A DNA stretch of 64,000 nt from JAJPHW01 sp963771505 (GTDB lineage: Bacteria; Acidobacteriota; Terriglobia; Terriglobales; Acidobacteriaceae), in NCBI GenBank assembly GCA_963771505.1, contig CAVYTO010000002.1:434001-498000 (forward strand), given 5' to 3'. The position numbers and the translations under genes were made by a program. Position 1 is the first letter of the stretch. Each line of letters begins with the position of its first letter. Shown piece after piece: positions 1-8,085 of the stretch. The notes beneath the pieces are model-generated. The model ran no database searches. It was given only the letters and a program-made list of their open reading frames with translations, and was not told the DNA's origin.

Positions 1-97
1 AAACGGAAGCAACTCTGGCTAAATTCGACCCGACGACAATCGTTCATCCAACGACCGCAAAAGTTTTATTAAAACGTATGAATAGTGCTTTAAATGG

Positions 98-1180
98 CTA
101 TTTCCTGTCAAGGCCAAAGTTGTCCGGCGGTGCAAGTCCGGCTTTCGCGGTCGACTCTCGCGGGGCAATTTCGGGCGCCATTTTCCGGTGCACGGCAGGA
201 ACGGGGCGTTTCTCCAGCACGCATTTAATCCCGCTGGAAACAATGTCCACCGCGAGCGACCCCATGTCTTCGAGCGGCTGGCTGATCGTCGTCAGCGCCG
301 GGCTGTAAAGTTCCGAGAGGGCGATGTTGTCGAAGCCGATCACCGAGCATTGCTCCGGCACACGCACTCCCGCTTCGTTCAGCGCCCGGATCGCGCCAAA
401 AGCAGTCATGTCGTCAAACGCCATCAGCGCGGTGAAACCGCCGGGCCGCTTTCGCAACTCTCGCGTTAATTTGTAACCGGAATCAAAACTGGATTTGGGG
501 TCGCGCGATTCGGGCAAATCGAAGATTAACTGCGGATCGAGTTCGAGGCCTCGCTCTTTCGCGAATAAACGCACGCCCTTCCAGCGGGGAGCGCTGTCGC
601 CTAAAGTCTTGGGGCCGCGGATAAACGCAATTTTCCGATGACCGAGCGAGTACAAGTGTTGAACCGCTGAAAACGCGCCCAACTCGTTGTCGATGGTCAC
701 GGAACTGATCGAGTCGTTCTGCAATTCCTGGCCAATCATCACGGTCGGAATTTTACTTTTCTCCAAATCGCCGAGAACGTCGACGTTCACAAAAAGCCAG
801 TTCGCGAGAACGATCAACGCTTCCACCCGCCGGTCAAGCAGCATTTCCAGATAACGCTCAAACCGTGCGCGCTCGTTGTGGACGTCCGTCAAAATCGGAA
901 GGTACGAAGCCTGATACAGCGCATTCTGAATCCCCCTTAAAATGGGGATGCAGTAGGGATCGGTCATGTCGAAGACCATCACGCCGATGGTGTGTGTGCG
1001 CTGGCTCCGCAGTGAGCGGGCAAACAAATTGGGGCGATAACCCAGCTTCTTCGCGGCTTTTTCGATTCGCTTTTTTGTGACTGAAGGAATGTATCGCGAT
1101 AGCGGTGCTGCGTTGAGCACAATCGAAACTGTGGTGGATGAGAACCCGCTCTCTTTCGCCACATCTCGAATCGTGACCAT
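98..1180 (-). CDS. LacI-family transcriptional regulator
   Basis: A 360-residue DNA-binding repressor of the LacI/GalR type. The N-terminus has the family helix-turn-helix (TIRDVAKESGFSSTTVS, residues 3-19) and a hinge region around residues 48-65. A periplasmic-binding-protein-like sugar-sensing domain follows, with typical segments near DMTDPYCIPILRGI and the C-terminal VIGFDNIALSELYSP. The ATG at 1180 is chosen because the helix-turn-helix starts there; the open frame extends upstream but carries no family sequence. It is divergent from the TPR gene across about 97 bp. The effector sugar is not evident, and no sugar transport or catabolic gene lies nearby. A nearby palindromic operator was not convincing. 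Confidence 0.93.
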   Translation of the reverse strand: MVTIRDVAKESGFSSTTVSIVLNAAPLSRYIPSVTKKRIEKAAKKLGYRPNLFARSLRSQRTHTIGVMVFDMTDPYCIPILRGIQNALYQASYLPILTDVHNERARFERYLEMLLDRRVEALIVLANWLFVNVDVLGDLEKSKIPTVMIGQELQNDSISSVTIDNELGAFSAVQHLYSLGHRKIAFIRGPKTLGDSAPRWKGVRLFAKERGLELDPQLIFDLPESRDPKSSFDSGYKLTRELRKRPGGFTALMAFDDMTAFGAIRALNEAGVRVPEQCSVIGFDNIALSELYSPALTTISQPLEDMGSLAVDIVSSGIKCVLEKRPVPAVHRKMAPEIAPRESTAKAGLAPPDNFGLDRK

Positions 1181-1277
1181 AATGTTTTCGAACCGCAGGA
1201 TTCTTAGTCGCTGTTTGCATGTTCGCGACTTGAATCTGTTGTACTTTCTGGCGGACACTACAGCAGAGACTCGACGA

Positions 1278-2489
1278 GTGTCAAGCAAAACCATACGCAA
1301 GTTTCGCGCCCGATCTGCAATAAGCATCTTAAGCGTGCTTTTGATTGCCGCTCTGGGCGGCCGGTTTGCCATCGCCCAATCCGCACCGTCCACAGCGGAT
1401 CCGCAGCGGCTCTTTGCCCAGGGAGAAGCTGCTCTCAAGTCCGGAAAGCTCGATGAAGCGGAGCGTGATTTCAGGGCGGTTGTGGCACTACAGCCCGGCG
1501 TCGCCGGCGCATATGCAAACCTTGCCGTAATCGCGATGCGCAGAAAACAATGGCCGCAAGCTCTGGACTTGTTGCATCACGCAGAGCGACTGGCTCCGCA
1601 AATCCCTGGAATCAGGCTGAATATCGGCTTAGTCTTTTACCGGCAGGCTCAGTACGAACAAGCTATTGCTCCGTTTCAGTCTGTGGTTCGCGATCTTCCT
1701 GACGCGGTACAGCCGCGTTACCTGCTGGGGTTGTGCGAATTCTTTACTGAACGCTACGACGATGCCACTATAGTGCTTGCTCCGCTGTGGGAGCAGGAAT
1801 CGAGCCGGCTGAGTTACCTGTATGTTCTCGGCATTGCCGCTGGAAAAGCGAAACAGCCCGCACTCGAACAACGCGCTCTCGGCCGCCTCGTTGAAATCGG
1901 AGAAGATTCCCCCGAGTTTCACCTGCTCATGGGTAAGGCCCACCTGAACCGTGAAGAGTATGACGACGCGATCCGCGAACTCAAGCTGGCTGCGGCCGCC
2001 GACCCCAAGCTTCCCTATCTGCACTTCAATCTCGGCGTCGCTTATTTCAAGAAACAGGAACTTGATCTCGCCCGTACCGAATTTATGCAGGACATTGGTG
2101 TCGAACCCGGTGTCGCTTACGATTACGACCAGCTCGGCGCAATTGATTTCGCGCAACGGAAGGATGCCGATGCGGAAAAAGCGCTGCGGACGGCGATCCG
2201 GCTCGATCCCGGCCTGGTTAGCTCGCACTATCAACTGGCTCGCGTTTATCAGCGTGAAGAAAAATACGAGCTGGCGCTTCGCGAAATCGATACCGCCATG
2301 AAGAGTGCGCCGGAAAATTCAAGCGTTCATTACATTCGCGGGCAGCTTCTGCAAAAGCTGGGCCGCGCGGCGGAAGCGCGCACTGAAATGCAGAAAGTCA
2401 CGAACATCGATAAGCAGGCCCGCGACAAACGGGAGAAGGAACTGGAATCCCCTCTGCCGAGCCCCGAGGTTGCAGGCGAGCCGAAATAG
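1278..2489 (+). CDS. Exported tetratricopeptide-repeat protein
   Basis: About 403 residues. An arginine/lysine-rich start is followed by a hydrophobic stretch (ISILSVLLIAALGG) and an A-I-A-Q site, which is a classical signal peptide, so the protein should be exported. The rest is tandem TPR units, for example QGEAALKSGKLDEAERDFRA and MGKAHLNREEYDDAIRELKL, so a scaffold or protein-interaction role is likely. The GTG at 1278 is chosen because it places the signal peptide at the N-terminus and leaves an intergenic region with the divergent LacI gene. The open frame runs further upstream into that gene, so a longer form cannot be excluded. No specific partner can be inferred. Confidence 0.82.
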   Translation: MSSKTIRKFRARSAISILSVLLIAALGGRFAIAQSAPSTADPQRLFAQGEAALKSGKLDEAERDFRAVVALQPGVAGAYANLAVIAMRRKQWPQALDLLHHAERLAPQIPGIRLNIGLVFYRQAQYEQAIAPFQSVVRDLPDAVQPRYLLGLCEFFTERYDDATIVLAPLWEQESSRLSYLYVLGIAAGKAKQPALEQRALGRLVEIGEDSPEFHLLMGKAHLNREEYDDAIRELKLAAAADPKLPYLHFNLGVAYFKKQELDLARTEFMQDIGVEPGVAYDYDQLGAIDFAQRKDADAEKALRTAIRLDPGLVSSHYQLARVYQREEKYELALREIDTAMKSAPENSSVHYIRGQLLQKLGRAAEARTEMQKVTNIDKQARDKREKELESPLPSPEVAGEPK

Positions 2490-2561
2490 CGCATCTGCAA
2501 GTAAACGATAAAGACCAACCCGGCAGTATAGTTAGTATTGGTCGATTTAAACGGAGGTCCC

Positions 2562-3107
2562 ATGACTACCCGCATTCTGATTGGCGTAGTTGCACTTTGT
2601 GCGTTGGTGTTCATCGTAAAAAATGTGTTTGCCGACTCCACCCCTTCGGTGGGCAGCGTTGCGCCCAACTTCACGCTTCCTTCGCAGGAAGGAAGCCAAG
2701 TGAGCCTTAAGGATTACCTAGGGAAGTGGGTGGTTTTGTATTTTTATCCGAAAGACATGACCACCGGATGCACCATCGAGGCGCACAACTTTCAGCGGGA
2801 TCAGCCACAATATTCGCAACGTGACGCCGTCGTGCTGGGCGTGAGCGTCGACAGCATCGACTCGCACAAGAAGTTCTGCACGAAAGAGGGGCTGAATTTT
2901 AAGCTTCTAGCGGATACCGACAAAAAAGTCTCGGAACAGTACGGTTCGCTTATGAACATGGGCGTGGTCAAAATCGCGTCGCGGCACACGTTTATCGTTG
3001 ATCCGAGTGGAAAAATCGCGAAGGTATACACTTCTGTCGATCCGAATAAGCACAGCGCGGAAGTGCTCGCCGCGCTCGACGAATTGAAGAAATCGTCGGC
3101 GCAATAG
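2562..3107 (+). CDS. Peroxiredoxin of the BCP/PrxQ type, membrane- or envelope-targeted
   Basis: 181 residues; thiol peroxidase of the AhpC/TSA superfamily. An N-terminal hydrophobic segment (residues 4-20) suggests export or membrane anchoring. The peroxidatic motif FYPKDMTTGCTIEA contains the catalytic cysteine. In E. coli Bcp a resolving cysteine sits five residues after the peroxidatic one; here that position is histidine (GCTIEAH). Another cysteine occurs later, in KKFCTKEG, and could act as resolving residue, or the enzyme may be 1-Cys. The start is fixed by GGAGG at 2553-2557, five bases before the ATG. The reductant is unknown. Confidence 0.9.
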   Translation: MTTRILIGVVALCALVFIVKNVFADSTPSVGSVAPNFTLPSQEGSQVSLKDYLGKWVVLYFYPKDMTTGCTIEAHNFQRDQPQYSQRDAVVLGVSVDSIDSHKKFCTKEGLNFKLLADTDKKVSEQYGSLMNMGVVKIASRHTFIVDPSGKIAKVYTSVDPNKHSAEVLAALDELKKSSAQ

Positions 3108-3110
3108 CGC

Positions 3111-4349
3111 TTAACTCAGAAACTTCAGCACGGCCTCGGCGGTCGATCGTCCGGAGAACATAGCGCCGTTCAACGATGCTGTGTCGCGATGATCGCCACA
3201 AATGAACACGCCCGGGCGCACGGCTGGTGCCTTGTGCGTTGGCGATCCGTCGCCGGCTGGAGCCTGAGGCAGCGCGTTCTGAATCGTGTACGTGCGTAGC
3301 AAACGCCATCCGTCTGCAACTTCTCCAAACCATTCGCGCAGTTGCGTTCGCACCGATTGTTCCAGCGATCGCCTGTCATGCGCAGGCCCAACCACGTTCG
3401 CGGAAATCAAGTGCTTTCCGCGTGGAGCGTAACTCTCAGCAATCAGACTGGGCACACAAAGATGATTGATCGGCCCGTGCCCGTCGCCGTTCAGCACCAG
3501 CGCAGGCTTGTTGATGGGCGCCGCGTCCGCGGCAAGATAAAAGCAAGTGGTCTCGCGATCTGGGCCGCCGCTCAGTTCGGGCAAAAGCTTCGCTGCCGCG
3601 GATTGCTCGGCGGCGACTACGACTACCTTCGCGGAAACGGCCTCGTTCGATTCGAGACGAACTCCGCCGGGAATGATTTCCGCCACCCGCGCGTTCAGCC
3701 GGACCGACTCTTGCGGCAGCGGCGCGGCAATTTGTTTCGCGATTGCACCCATCCCGTCTGACGGCAGCGCGGCCAACCCAAGCGAAAACATCCGGAAAAC
3801 AAATTCGAGCATGCGGCTCGAGGTGCTCAAATCGCGTTCGAGAAAGATGCCGCTGAAGAACGGGCGAAAAAAACCCTCGATCATCTCTGGAGAAAACCCA
3901 AAGTCCCGTAAATATTGCTGTGCTGTTTTTTCCGGCGCTGACAACAACTCTTCCACCGATCTCCAAGTCGTTTGTCGCCGCAAGGCAACAACTTTCAATT
4001 TGTCGGTGAGACTGCCAATCGGCGAAAACAGCGTACCGAGCGCATCTTGCGGACGTCGCCACGGATCCATAACCGAATGCCATTTGCCCCGCTTGCGAAC
4101 CATTGCGCCGGGAGCGAACGTTCCCAGCTTGAGCGCCTCGAAATCGAGAACGGCCCGGGCTTCAGGGTATGCGGTAAGCAGCACCTGAAAACCGCGATCC
4201 AAGATGAAGCCATCCAGGTGGTCGCTGCTTGCTCGGCCTCCGATGTCGTCGCTGCCTTCCAGTAGTAAATTCGAAACCCCTTTTTCATGCAGCGTGCGGG
4301 CGCAGGTCAGCCCGGCTATCCCGGCTCCGATGATGACAACATTTTCCAT
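3111..4349 (-). CDS. FAD-dependent oxidoreductase (amine oxidase / protoporphyrinogen oxidase-like)
   Basis: 412 residues. The N-terminus has a Rossmann dinucleotide-binding motif, VVIIGAGIAGLTCA (residues 4-17), followed by LLLEGSDDIGGRASS, the second FAD-contacting motif of the flavin amine-oxidase superfamily. The C-terminus FICGDHRDTASLNGAMFSGR is the usual flavin-proximal end. A GGAGGAG ribosome site lies just before the ATG. The substrate cannot be read from sequence; related enzymes oxidise amines, porphyrinogens or carotenoids. It is divergent from the XRE-cupin regulator across about 110 bp, so that regulator may control it (inference). Confidence 0.85.
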   Translation of the reverse strand: MENVVIIGAGIAGLTCARTLHEKGVSNLLLEGSDDIGGRASSDHLDGFILDRGFQVLLTAYPEARAVLDFEALKLGTFAPGAMVRKRGKWHSVMDPWRRPQDALGTLFSPIGSLTDKLKVVALRRQTTWRSVEELLSAPEKTAQQYLRDFGFSPEMIEGFFRPFFSGIFLERDLSTSSRMLEFVFRMFSLGLAALPSDGMGAIAKQIAAPLPQESVRLNARVAEIIPGGVRLESNEAVSAKVVVVAAEQSAAAKLLPELSGGPDRETTCFYLAADAAPINKPALVLNGDGHGPINHLCVPSLIAESYAPRGKHLISANVVGPAHDRRSLEQSVRTQLREWFGEVADGWRLLRTYTIQNALPQAPAGDGSPTHKAPAVRPGVFICGDHRDTASLNGAMFSGRSTAEAVLKFLS

Positions 4350-4395
4350 TGGCTCCTCCGCTCTGATGTTCAGCCTGAAGCTCTAATAACCGAAA

Positions 4396-4424
4396 TTGAC
4401 TGTAGCGACAAGTTATTTTAATAT
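4396..4424 (+). promoter_or_regulatory. Candidate sigma-70 promoter of the XRE-cupin gene
   Basis: TTGACT at 4396-4401, a 17-bp spacer, then TAATAT at 4419-4424, in an AT-rich stretch between the divergent FAD oxidoreductase and XRE-cupin genes. The predicted transcription start is about 30 bases before the ATG at 4462. Confidence 0.45.
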
Positions 4425-4461
4425 AAAGAAATCACGAAAGCTATTAAAACGGAGCAAAAAT

Positions 4462-5049
4462 ATGATTTCAAAAGACATCGCCGACGAACTTCGACCGTAT
4501 GCCATCGGAGAAAAATTGCGTGGTCTCCGGCTGCGCAAGAGCATGGGACTGGTTCAACTCGGCCAGCACACTGGACTTTCTCCCGCCATGCTCTCAAAGC
4601 TCGAGCGTGGAAGGCTCTTCCCGACTCTTCCCACGCTAACTCGCATCGCTAAAGTCTTCAGCGTTGGCCTCGATTATTTTTTCACCGACGAACGCAAGCG
4701 CCACGTTGTGGCGATCATCCGGAAGAAGGACCGTTTGAAATTTCCGGAACGCCCCCAAGCCTCTGACGTTTCTTACTTTTTTGAGAGCTTGGATTTTTCC
4801 GCGACTGAGAGAAAGCTCAGCGCTTTCTACGCGGAATTTGCGTCGGTCGCTGTAGAGAAACTGAAAAGCCACCAGCACCCCGGCGTCGAATTTATTTATC
4901 TCATGAAGGGTTCGCTGGAAATCCGAATTGGTTCGGAAGAACATCTGCTCGATGCGGGGGACGCGATCTATTTTGATTCGACTGTCCGCCACAGTTATCG
5001 CAATCCGCAGGAATCGCTCAGCTCCGGAATCGTTGTCACGGTGCCTTGA
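4462..5049 (+). CDS. XRE-family regulator with C-terminal cupin domain
   Basis: 195 residues. Residues about 14-70 form a HTH_3/XRE DNA-binding domain (LRLRKSMGLVQLGQHTGLSP followed by LSKLERGRLFPT). Residues about 125-190 form a small cupin barrel (HQHPGVEFIYLMKGSLEI and LLDAGDAIYFDSTVRHSY), which may bind a small ligand or metal. This architecture is common in regulators of amine, polyamine or amino-acid metabolism. The ATG at 4462 has GGAG seven bases upstream and is preferred over upstream alternatives. It is divergent from the FAD oxidoreductase at 3111-4349, a plausible target (inference). Confidence 0.9.
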   Translation: MISKDIADELRPYAIGEKLRGLRLRKSMGLVQLGQHTGLSPAMLSKLERGRLFPTLPTLTRIAKVFSVGLDYFFTDERKRHVVAIIRKKDRLKFPERPQASDVSYFFESLDFSATERKLSAFYAEFASVAVEKLKSHQHPGVEFIYLMKGSLEIRIGSEEHLLDAGDAIYFDSTVRHSYRNPQESLSSGIVVTVP

Positions 5050-5062
5050 ACAGCGGCAGGTC

Positions 5063-5419
5063 TCACACCGGGCGACGGGCTTTCTTCTTTGCCCCGCTGG
5101 TGGCCACCACCAGCACGGCCATCGCGTAGATCACAAGCCAGCCTATGTCGTACTGGCCATGCAAAATATGAATGGCCGCGGCTAACGCAAAAATGATTTC
5201 CAGCCCCCAGGCTCCAACGATCATGGCCGGAGGAATTAAGAAGAGCACCGCCGCCACTATCTCGGACATTCCCATGACCGGCTTCACCCAGTGCGGCAAG
5301 CCCATGTGCGCGATGATTTTGGCCGCGCCCGCTCCGAAGGCGAAGCGGGACGATTCCACGATCAGCACGATTCCCACTGACCAGTGAAGGCCTTTCATCG
5401 CTAGTCGATTAATATCCAT
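5063..5419 (-). CDS. DoxX-like small integral membrane protein
   Basis: 118 residues with four predicted hydrophobic helices: HWSVGIVLIVESSRFAFG, VMGMSEIVAAVLFLIPP, MIVGAWGLEIIFALAAAIHI and IGWLVIYAMAVLVVA. Size and arrangement fit the DoxX / DoxX-like quinone-associated membrane family. The C-terminal tail is basic. The ATG at 5419 follows a GGGAG ribosome site; a TTG 12 bases upstream is less likely. It is convergent with the XRE-cupin gene, with 13 bases between the stops. The specific function is unknown. Confidence 0.75.
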   Translation of the reverse strand: MDINRLAMKGLHWSVGIVLIVESSRFAFGAGAAKIIAHMGLPHWVKPVMGMSEIVAAVLFLIPPAMIVGAWGLEIIFALAAAIHILHGQYDIGWLVIYAMAVLVVATSGAKKKARRPV

Positions 5420-5461
5420 TGTTGCTCCCAAATCATAAATTTAATCCAGCTGGCAAAACGG

Positions 5462-5510
5462 CAGATTCCTTCGCACGGGCTCGCTGCGCTGCCCCCGGCT
5501 CGGAATGACA
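5462..5510. repeat. Dispersed intergenic repeat (copy 1)
   Basis: Read on the minus strand it begins TGTCATTCCGAGC and ends GCGAAGGAATCTGC, with a GC-rich centre that can fold back. The same frame of TGTCAT-x-C-x-GAGC at one end occurs at 17770 and 23337. It lies between the DoxX and M20 genes. Confidence 0.5.
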
Positions 5511-5650
5511 AGACAGATGATACGGTGGCACTCTAATTGCCACGTCTCGGTTCGCCTAAAACCGACACCCTATCCTAGCTCTCGTCATTTCGTGCGGTTC
5601 ACAGTTCGTAATCTCGGAACGATATTTGCCTATAGGTTATCCTCTTGCGA

Positions 5651-6670
5651 ATGACTAAAGAGTTGGATCTGGTTCGTTTCACGCGTCAACTGGTGGATAT
5701 TGAGTCGATCAGCGGGAATGAAGGCAAGGTTGGCGATTTCCTGTGTGACGAACTCAACCGCATGGGCTTCTCGGCGCGCAAAATGCCCGTCGAGAAAAGC
5801 CGAAATAATGTTTGGGCGGTGTGGCCGGGCGCAGAGAAGCCTGAGCTGGTTTTCTCGACGCACATGGATACCGTCCCGCCTTTCATTCCCTCGTCCGAAG
5901 ACGAAACCCGTGTGTTCGGGCGCGGGTCGTGCGATGCCAAGGGTATTATCGCCGCCCAGACTGCCGCGGCAATCAGGTTGCACAAAGACGGCGTCGATTC
6001 AGGCCTTCTTTTCGTAGTGGGAGAAGAACGCGACAGCCTCGGGGCGGAAGTCGCAAATGCACATGCGCCCGGATGCCGTTTCCTGATTAACGGCGAGCCA
6101 ACAGAAAATCAAATTGCGATTGCGTCGAAAGGCACGCTCAGGGCCGAAGTCACGGCCCGGGGCCGGATGGCGCATTCGGCATATCCGGAGCTGGGCGATT
6201 CTGCGATTGACAAGCTGCTGCCAGCGTTGGCGCGCCTACGGGCGATGCCGTTGCCGTCCGACGAGGAAATCGGACCCTGCACCCTCAACATCGGCCTGAT
6301 CGAAGGCGGACGCGCGCCGAACGTCATTCCCGATCACGCGCGCGCGGATTTGCTTTACCGTCTCATCGGCCCGGCGGAAGATTTGCGCCGCCAGATTGTC
6401 GCGACCGCAGGCGACGACGTGAAAGTAGAATTTCCTTTGGAACTGAAGTTTCTGCGATTCCGCAAAATGCACGGCATGCCCGCCATGGTCGCCAAATTCA
6501 CAACGGACATTCCCAAGCTCACGAATTGGGGCGAGCCTCTGCTGATTGGGCCGGGGTCGATCCACGTGGCCCATACTGAGGGCGAGTTCATAGCGAAAAC
6601 AGAGTTGAACGAGGCCGTGGATGTTTACTGCAAGATCGCGGAGAGCCTTCTACAAGCGAACAAGTTGTGA
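5651..6670 (+). CDS. M20-family metallopeptidase / deacylase (ArgE/DapE-like)
   Basis: 339 residues; a zinc hydrolase that cleaves an amide or peptide bond of a small substrate. Metal-binding residues of the M20 family are visible: H71 in STHMDTVP, bridging D95 in GRGSCDAKG, the general base and ligand pair E125-E126 in VVGEERDS, E149 in INGEPTE, and a late histidine in SIHVAHTEGEF. The central region with GRMAHSAYPELGDSAI is the dimerisation/lid domain. The ATG at 5651 is preferred to a TTG six bases earlier. Family members act on N-acetylornithine, succinyl-diaminopimelate or LysW-bound substrates; which applies is not clear. It overlaps the next small gene by four bases. Confidence 0.88.
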   Translation: MTKELDLVRFTRQLVDIESISGNEGKVGDFLCDELNRMGFSARKMPVEKSRNNVWAVWPGAEKPELVFSTHMDTVPPFIPSSEDETRVFGRGSCDAKGIIAAQTAAAIRLHKDGVDSGLLFVVGEERDSLGAEVANAHAPGCRFLINGEPTENQIAIASKGTLRAEVTARGRMAHSAYPELGDSAIDKLLPALARLRAMPLPSDEEIGPCTLNIGLIEGGRAPNVIPDHARADLLYRLIGPAEDLRRQIVATAGDDVKVEFPLELKFLRFRKMHGMPAMVAKFTTDIPKLTNWGEPLLIGPGSIHVAHTEGEFIAKTELNEAVDVYCKIAESLLQANKL

Positions 6671-6840
6671 AGTGGAGTTCATACATTGCGCAGTGGATGA
6701 CGCTGATTTTCGGCGTTACACCTCCCCAGCCAAAAGACGAAACTCGCTATGCACTGACCGTGATTGCATTGGCAGTTGCGCTAGTGGTGGGAATGGCCGC
6801 CGTGTTCGAGATTCTGGTGCCGTTGACGCTGGGAAAGTGA
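6667..6840 (+). CDS. Small single-pass membrane protein, coupled to the M20 gene
   Basis: A 57-residue frame beginning with GTG inside the stop of the M20 gene (GTGA overlap) and ending TGA at 6838-6840. The sequence starts VKWSSYIAQWMTLIFG, has a proline-rich linker (VTPPQPKDETRY) and one strong transmembrane helix (ALTVIALAVALVVGMAAVFE). The four-base overlap suggests translational coupling. I recognise no family. An internal ATG at 6697 is an alternative start. The overlap and clean membrane segment support a real gene; short length keeps confidence moderate. Confidence 0.6.
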   Translation: MKWSSYIAQWMTLIFGVTPPQPKDETRYALTVIALAVALVVGMAAVFEILVPLTLGK

Positions 6841-6871
6841 ATGGCCGCCCAGATGATTGAAGCGTGAAATC

Positions 6872-6924
6872 TTGACTTGCATACGCTAGTAGCGTATAAC
6901 TCGGAGGTATACCCTAATAGGGTA
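6872..6924 (+). promoter_or_regulatory. Promoter and twin operators of the toxin-antitoxin operon
   Basis: TTGACT (6872-6877), a 17-bp spacer and TATAAC (6895-6900) form a good sigma-70 promoter. Two related perfect palindromes lie here: TACGCTAGTAGCGTA (6882-6896) between -35 and -10, and TACCCTAATAGGGTA (6910-6924) just after the predicted start of transcription. Their centres are 28 bp apart. The shared form TACSCTARTAGSGTA and position are what is expected for autorepression by the antitoxin. Confidence 0.7.
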
Positions 6925-6932
6925 CAGCGCGT

Positions 6933-7307
6933 ATGGAGTTCGTCGAAGCGCCTGCATTTACGCGACATCTATTCAGGTATCTCGACGATGAGGCCTACCG
7001 GGAACTTCAAGCGAGACTTGCCGCCAACCCTGAGCTGGGCGACGTAATGCCGGGGACAGGCGGGTTTCGAAAGATGCGGTGGGCGGATGAGCGGCGTGGC
7101 AAGGGTCGTAGAGGCGGACTGCGAATTATATATTTTTATTTTCCGGCTGATAACGAAATATGGCTGATGACTCTATACGGCAAGAACGAGGCTTCGGATT
7201 TGACGACGAAAGAAAAGAAGACGCTAAGAGCGGCAATCGCTAACGAGCTTGAAGCACGCACGGCAAGACGATCGGCAGGCTCGCGAAGGCTTCGGAGGAA
7301 CCACTAA
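6933..7307 (+). CDS. HigB/RelE-like toxin of a type II toxin-antitoxin pair
   Basis: 124 residues. The segment TRHLFRYLDDEAYRELQARLAANPELGDVMPGTGGFRKMRW, followed by GKGRRGGLRIIYFYF and IWLMTLYGKNEASDLTTKEK, matches the layout of RelE/HigB-type mRNA interferases. These have a compact fold with basic residues and a GxRKxRW-like strand. The C-terminus is strongly basic. The stop and the next gene's start overlap by one base (TAATG). The toxin-first order is typical of HigBA-type systems. Expected role: ribosome-dependent mRNA cleavage when the antitoxin is lost. The start has only a weak ribosome site (AGGG). Confidence 0.82.
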   Translation: MEFVEAPAFTRHLFRYLDDEAYRELQARLAANPELGDVMPGTGGFRKMRWADERRGKGRRGGLRIIYFYFPADNEIWLMTLYGKNEASDLTTKEKKTLRAAIANELEARTARRSAGSRRLRRNH

Positions 7308-7654
7308 TGCCCACCACGAAGAGAGCGATCTTTGAGGAATTGATGGAAGGGGTGGCCGCAATGAAAGGCCATCGTGAAGGCAAGCTCACGCTGCGCAGCT
7401 ACAAGGTGGACGTAGCGCCGCTGCCCAACGTGGACTCCAAGCTGATCCGGGACACGCGGAAGAAGCTCCACTGCTCGCGGGCGGTATTCGCCCGCAAACT
7501 CCGGATCAACGAACGCACGCTGGAAAAGTGGGAGCAGGGCCGCGCCAAACCGAATCCTCAGGCTGCCGCGCTCGTGCTGCTAGTACGCCATTTCCCGGAT
7601 ACGCTGGCGCGGCTGGATGCTGTGGCGGCGGGGCAGACAGTCATCATCTTCTGA
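7307..7654 (+). CDS. HigA-like antitoxin (XRE helix-turn-helix)
   Basis: 115 residues. The C-terminal half is a helix-turn-helix: IRDTRKKLHCSRAVFARKLR followed by INERTLEKWEQGRAKPNPQA, as in NadS/HigA antitoxins encoded after RelE-like toxins. The N-terminal 45 residues probably bind the toxin. It overlaps the toxin gene by one base, implying co-translation. The twin palindromes in front of the operon are its likely binding sites (inference). Confidence 0.85.
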   Translation: MPTTKRAIFEELMEGVAAMKGHREGKLTLRSYKVDVAPLPNVDSKLIRDTRKKLHCSRAVFARKLRINERTLEKWEQGRAKPNPQAAALVLLVRHFPDTLARLDAVAAGQTVIIF

Positions 7655-7662
7655 GCCGCACC

Positions 7663-8058
7663 TTATTTGTCTTCATCGTGCGAGGATTTTTCGTGATCAA
7701 GGGTTAGCATCCTGGCCTCCCGCAGATCTATCCTCGCCTTGTGCCCGTGTTGCGCCAACAGATATAAAAGCTCGCTGCCACTGATCAGGGTTAGTGGTTT
7801 CCCCTTTGCAAATTCATACGCATCCGGCCCGTAGTCAGCGGTAGTCACCAAAATCCCTTTATTGGCACCCTCATTATGGACCGTTCCGAACAGATCTCTT
7901 ACGGCCGCAACGCTCACAGTATTGGTGTACCGCTTCGCCTGAATTACGATTTTGCCCCCGCGGATCGGATCAGGATCGAATACGATTGCGTCGACACCGC
8001 CGTCTCTGCTGGCCTGTGTAATTTTCACACCACCGCCCAGCCCGAGAAGGGGACAGGA
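7663..8058 (-). pseudogene. Mrr-like restriction endonuclease, N-terminally truncated
   Basis: The frame holds the C-terminal catalytic part of an Mrr_cat (PD-(D/E)xK) endonuclease. SRDGGVDAIVFDPDPIRGGK contains the GGxD aspartate, IVIQAKRYT contains the QxK motif, and GILVTTADYGPDAYEFAKGK with LTLISGSELLYLLAQHG completes the fold. Full-length relatives have a further DNA-binding region at the N-terminus; here the homology stops near 8058 and the sequence runs into the oppositely oriented neighbour with no convincing start. Most likely a remnant of a defence gene beside the toxin-antitoxin pair. A short protein starting from a GTG near 8029 cannot be excluded. Confidence 0.6.
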
Positions 8059-8085
8059 TTGCCCTGTGAGCGATAAACTTTCTAG

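Noticed and set aside
1..97. A possible terminator or promoter left of the LacI gene
   Set aside because: AT-rich but no stable stem followed by a T run could be found and the window starts too close.
1181..1277. A LacI-type operator between the divergent LacI and TPR genes
   Set aside because: I saw no convincing palindrome with the central CG typical of the family.
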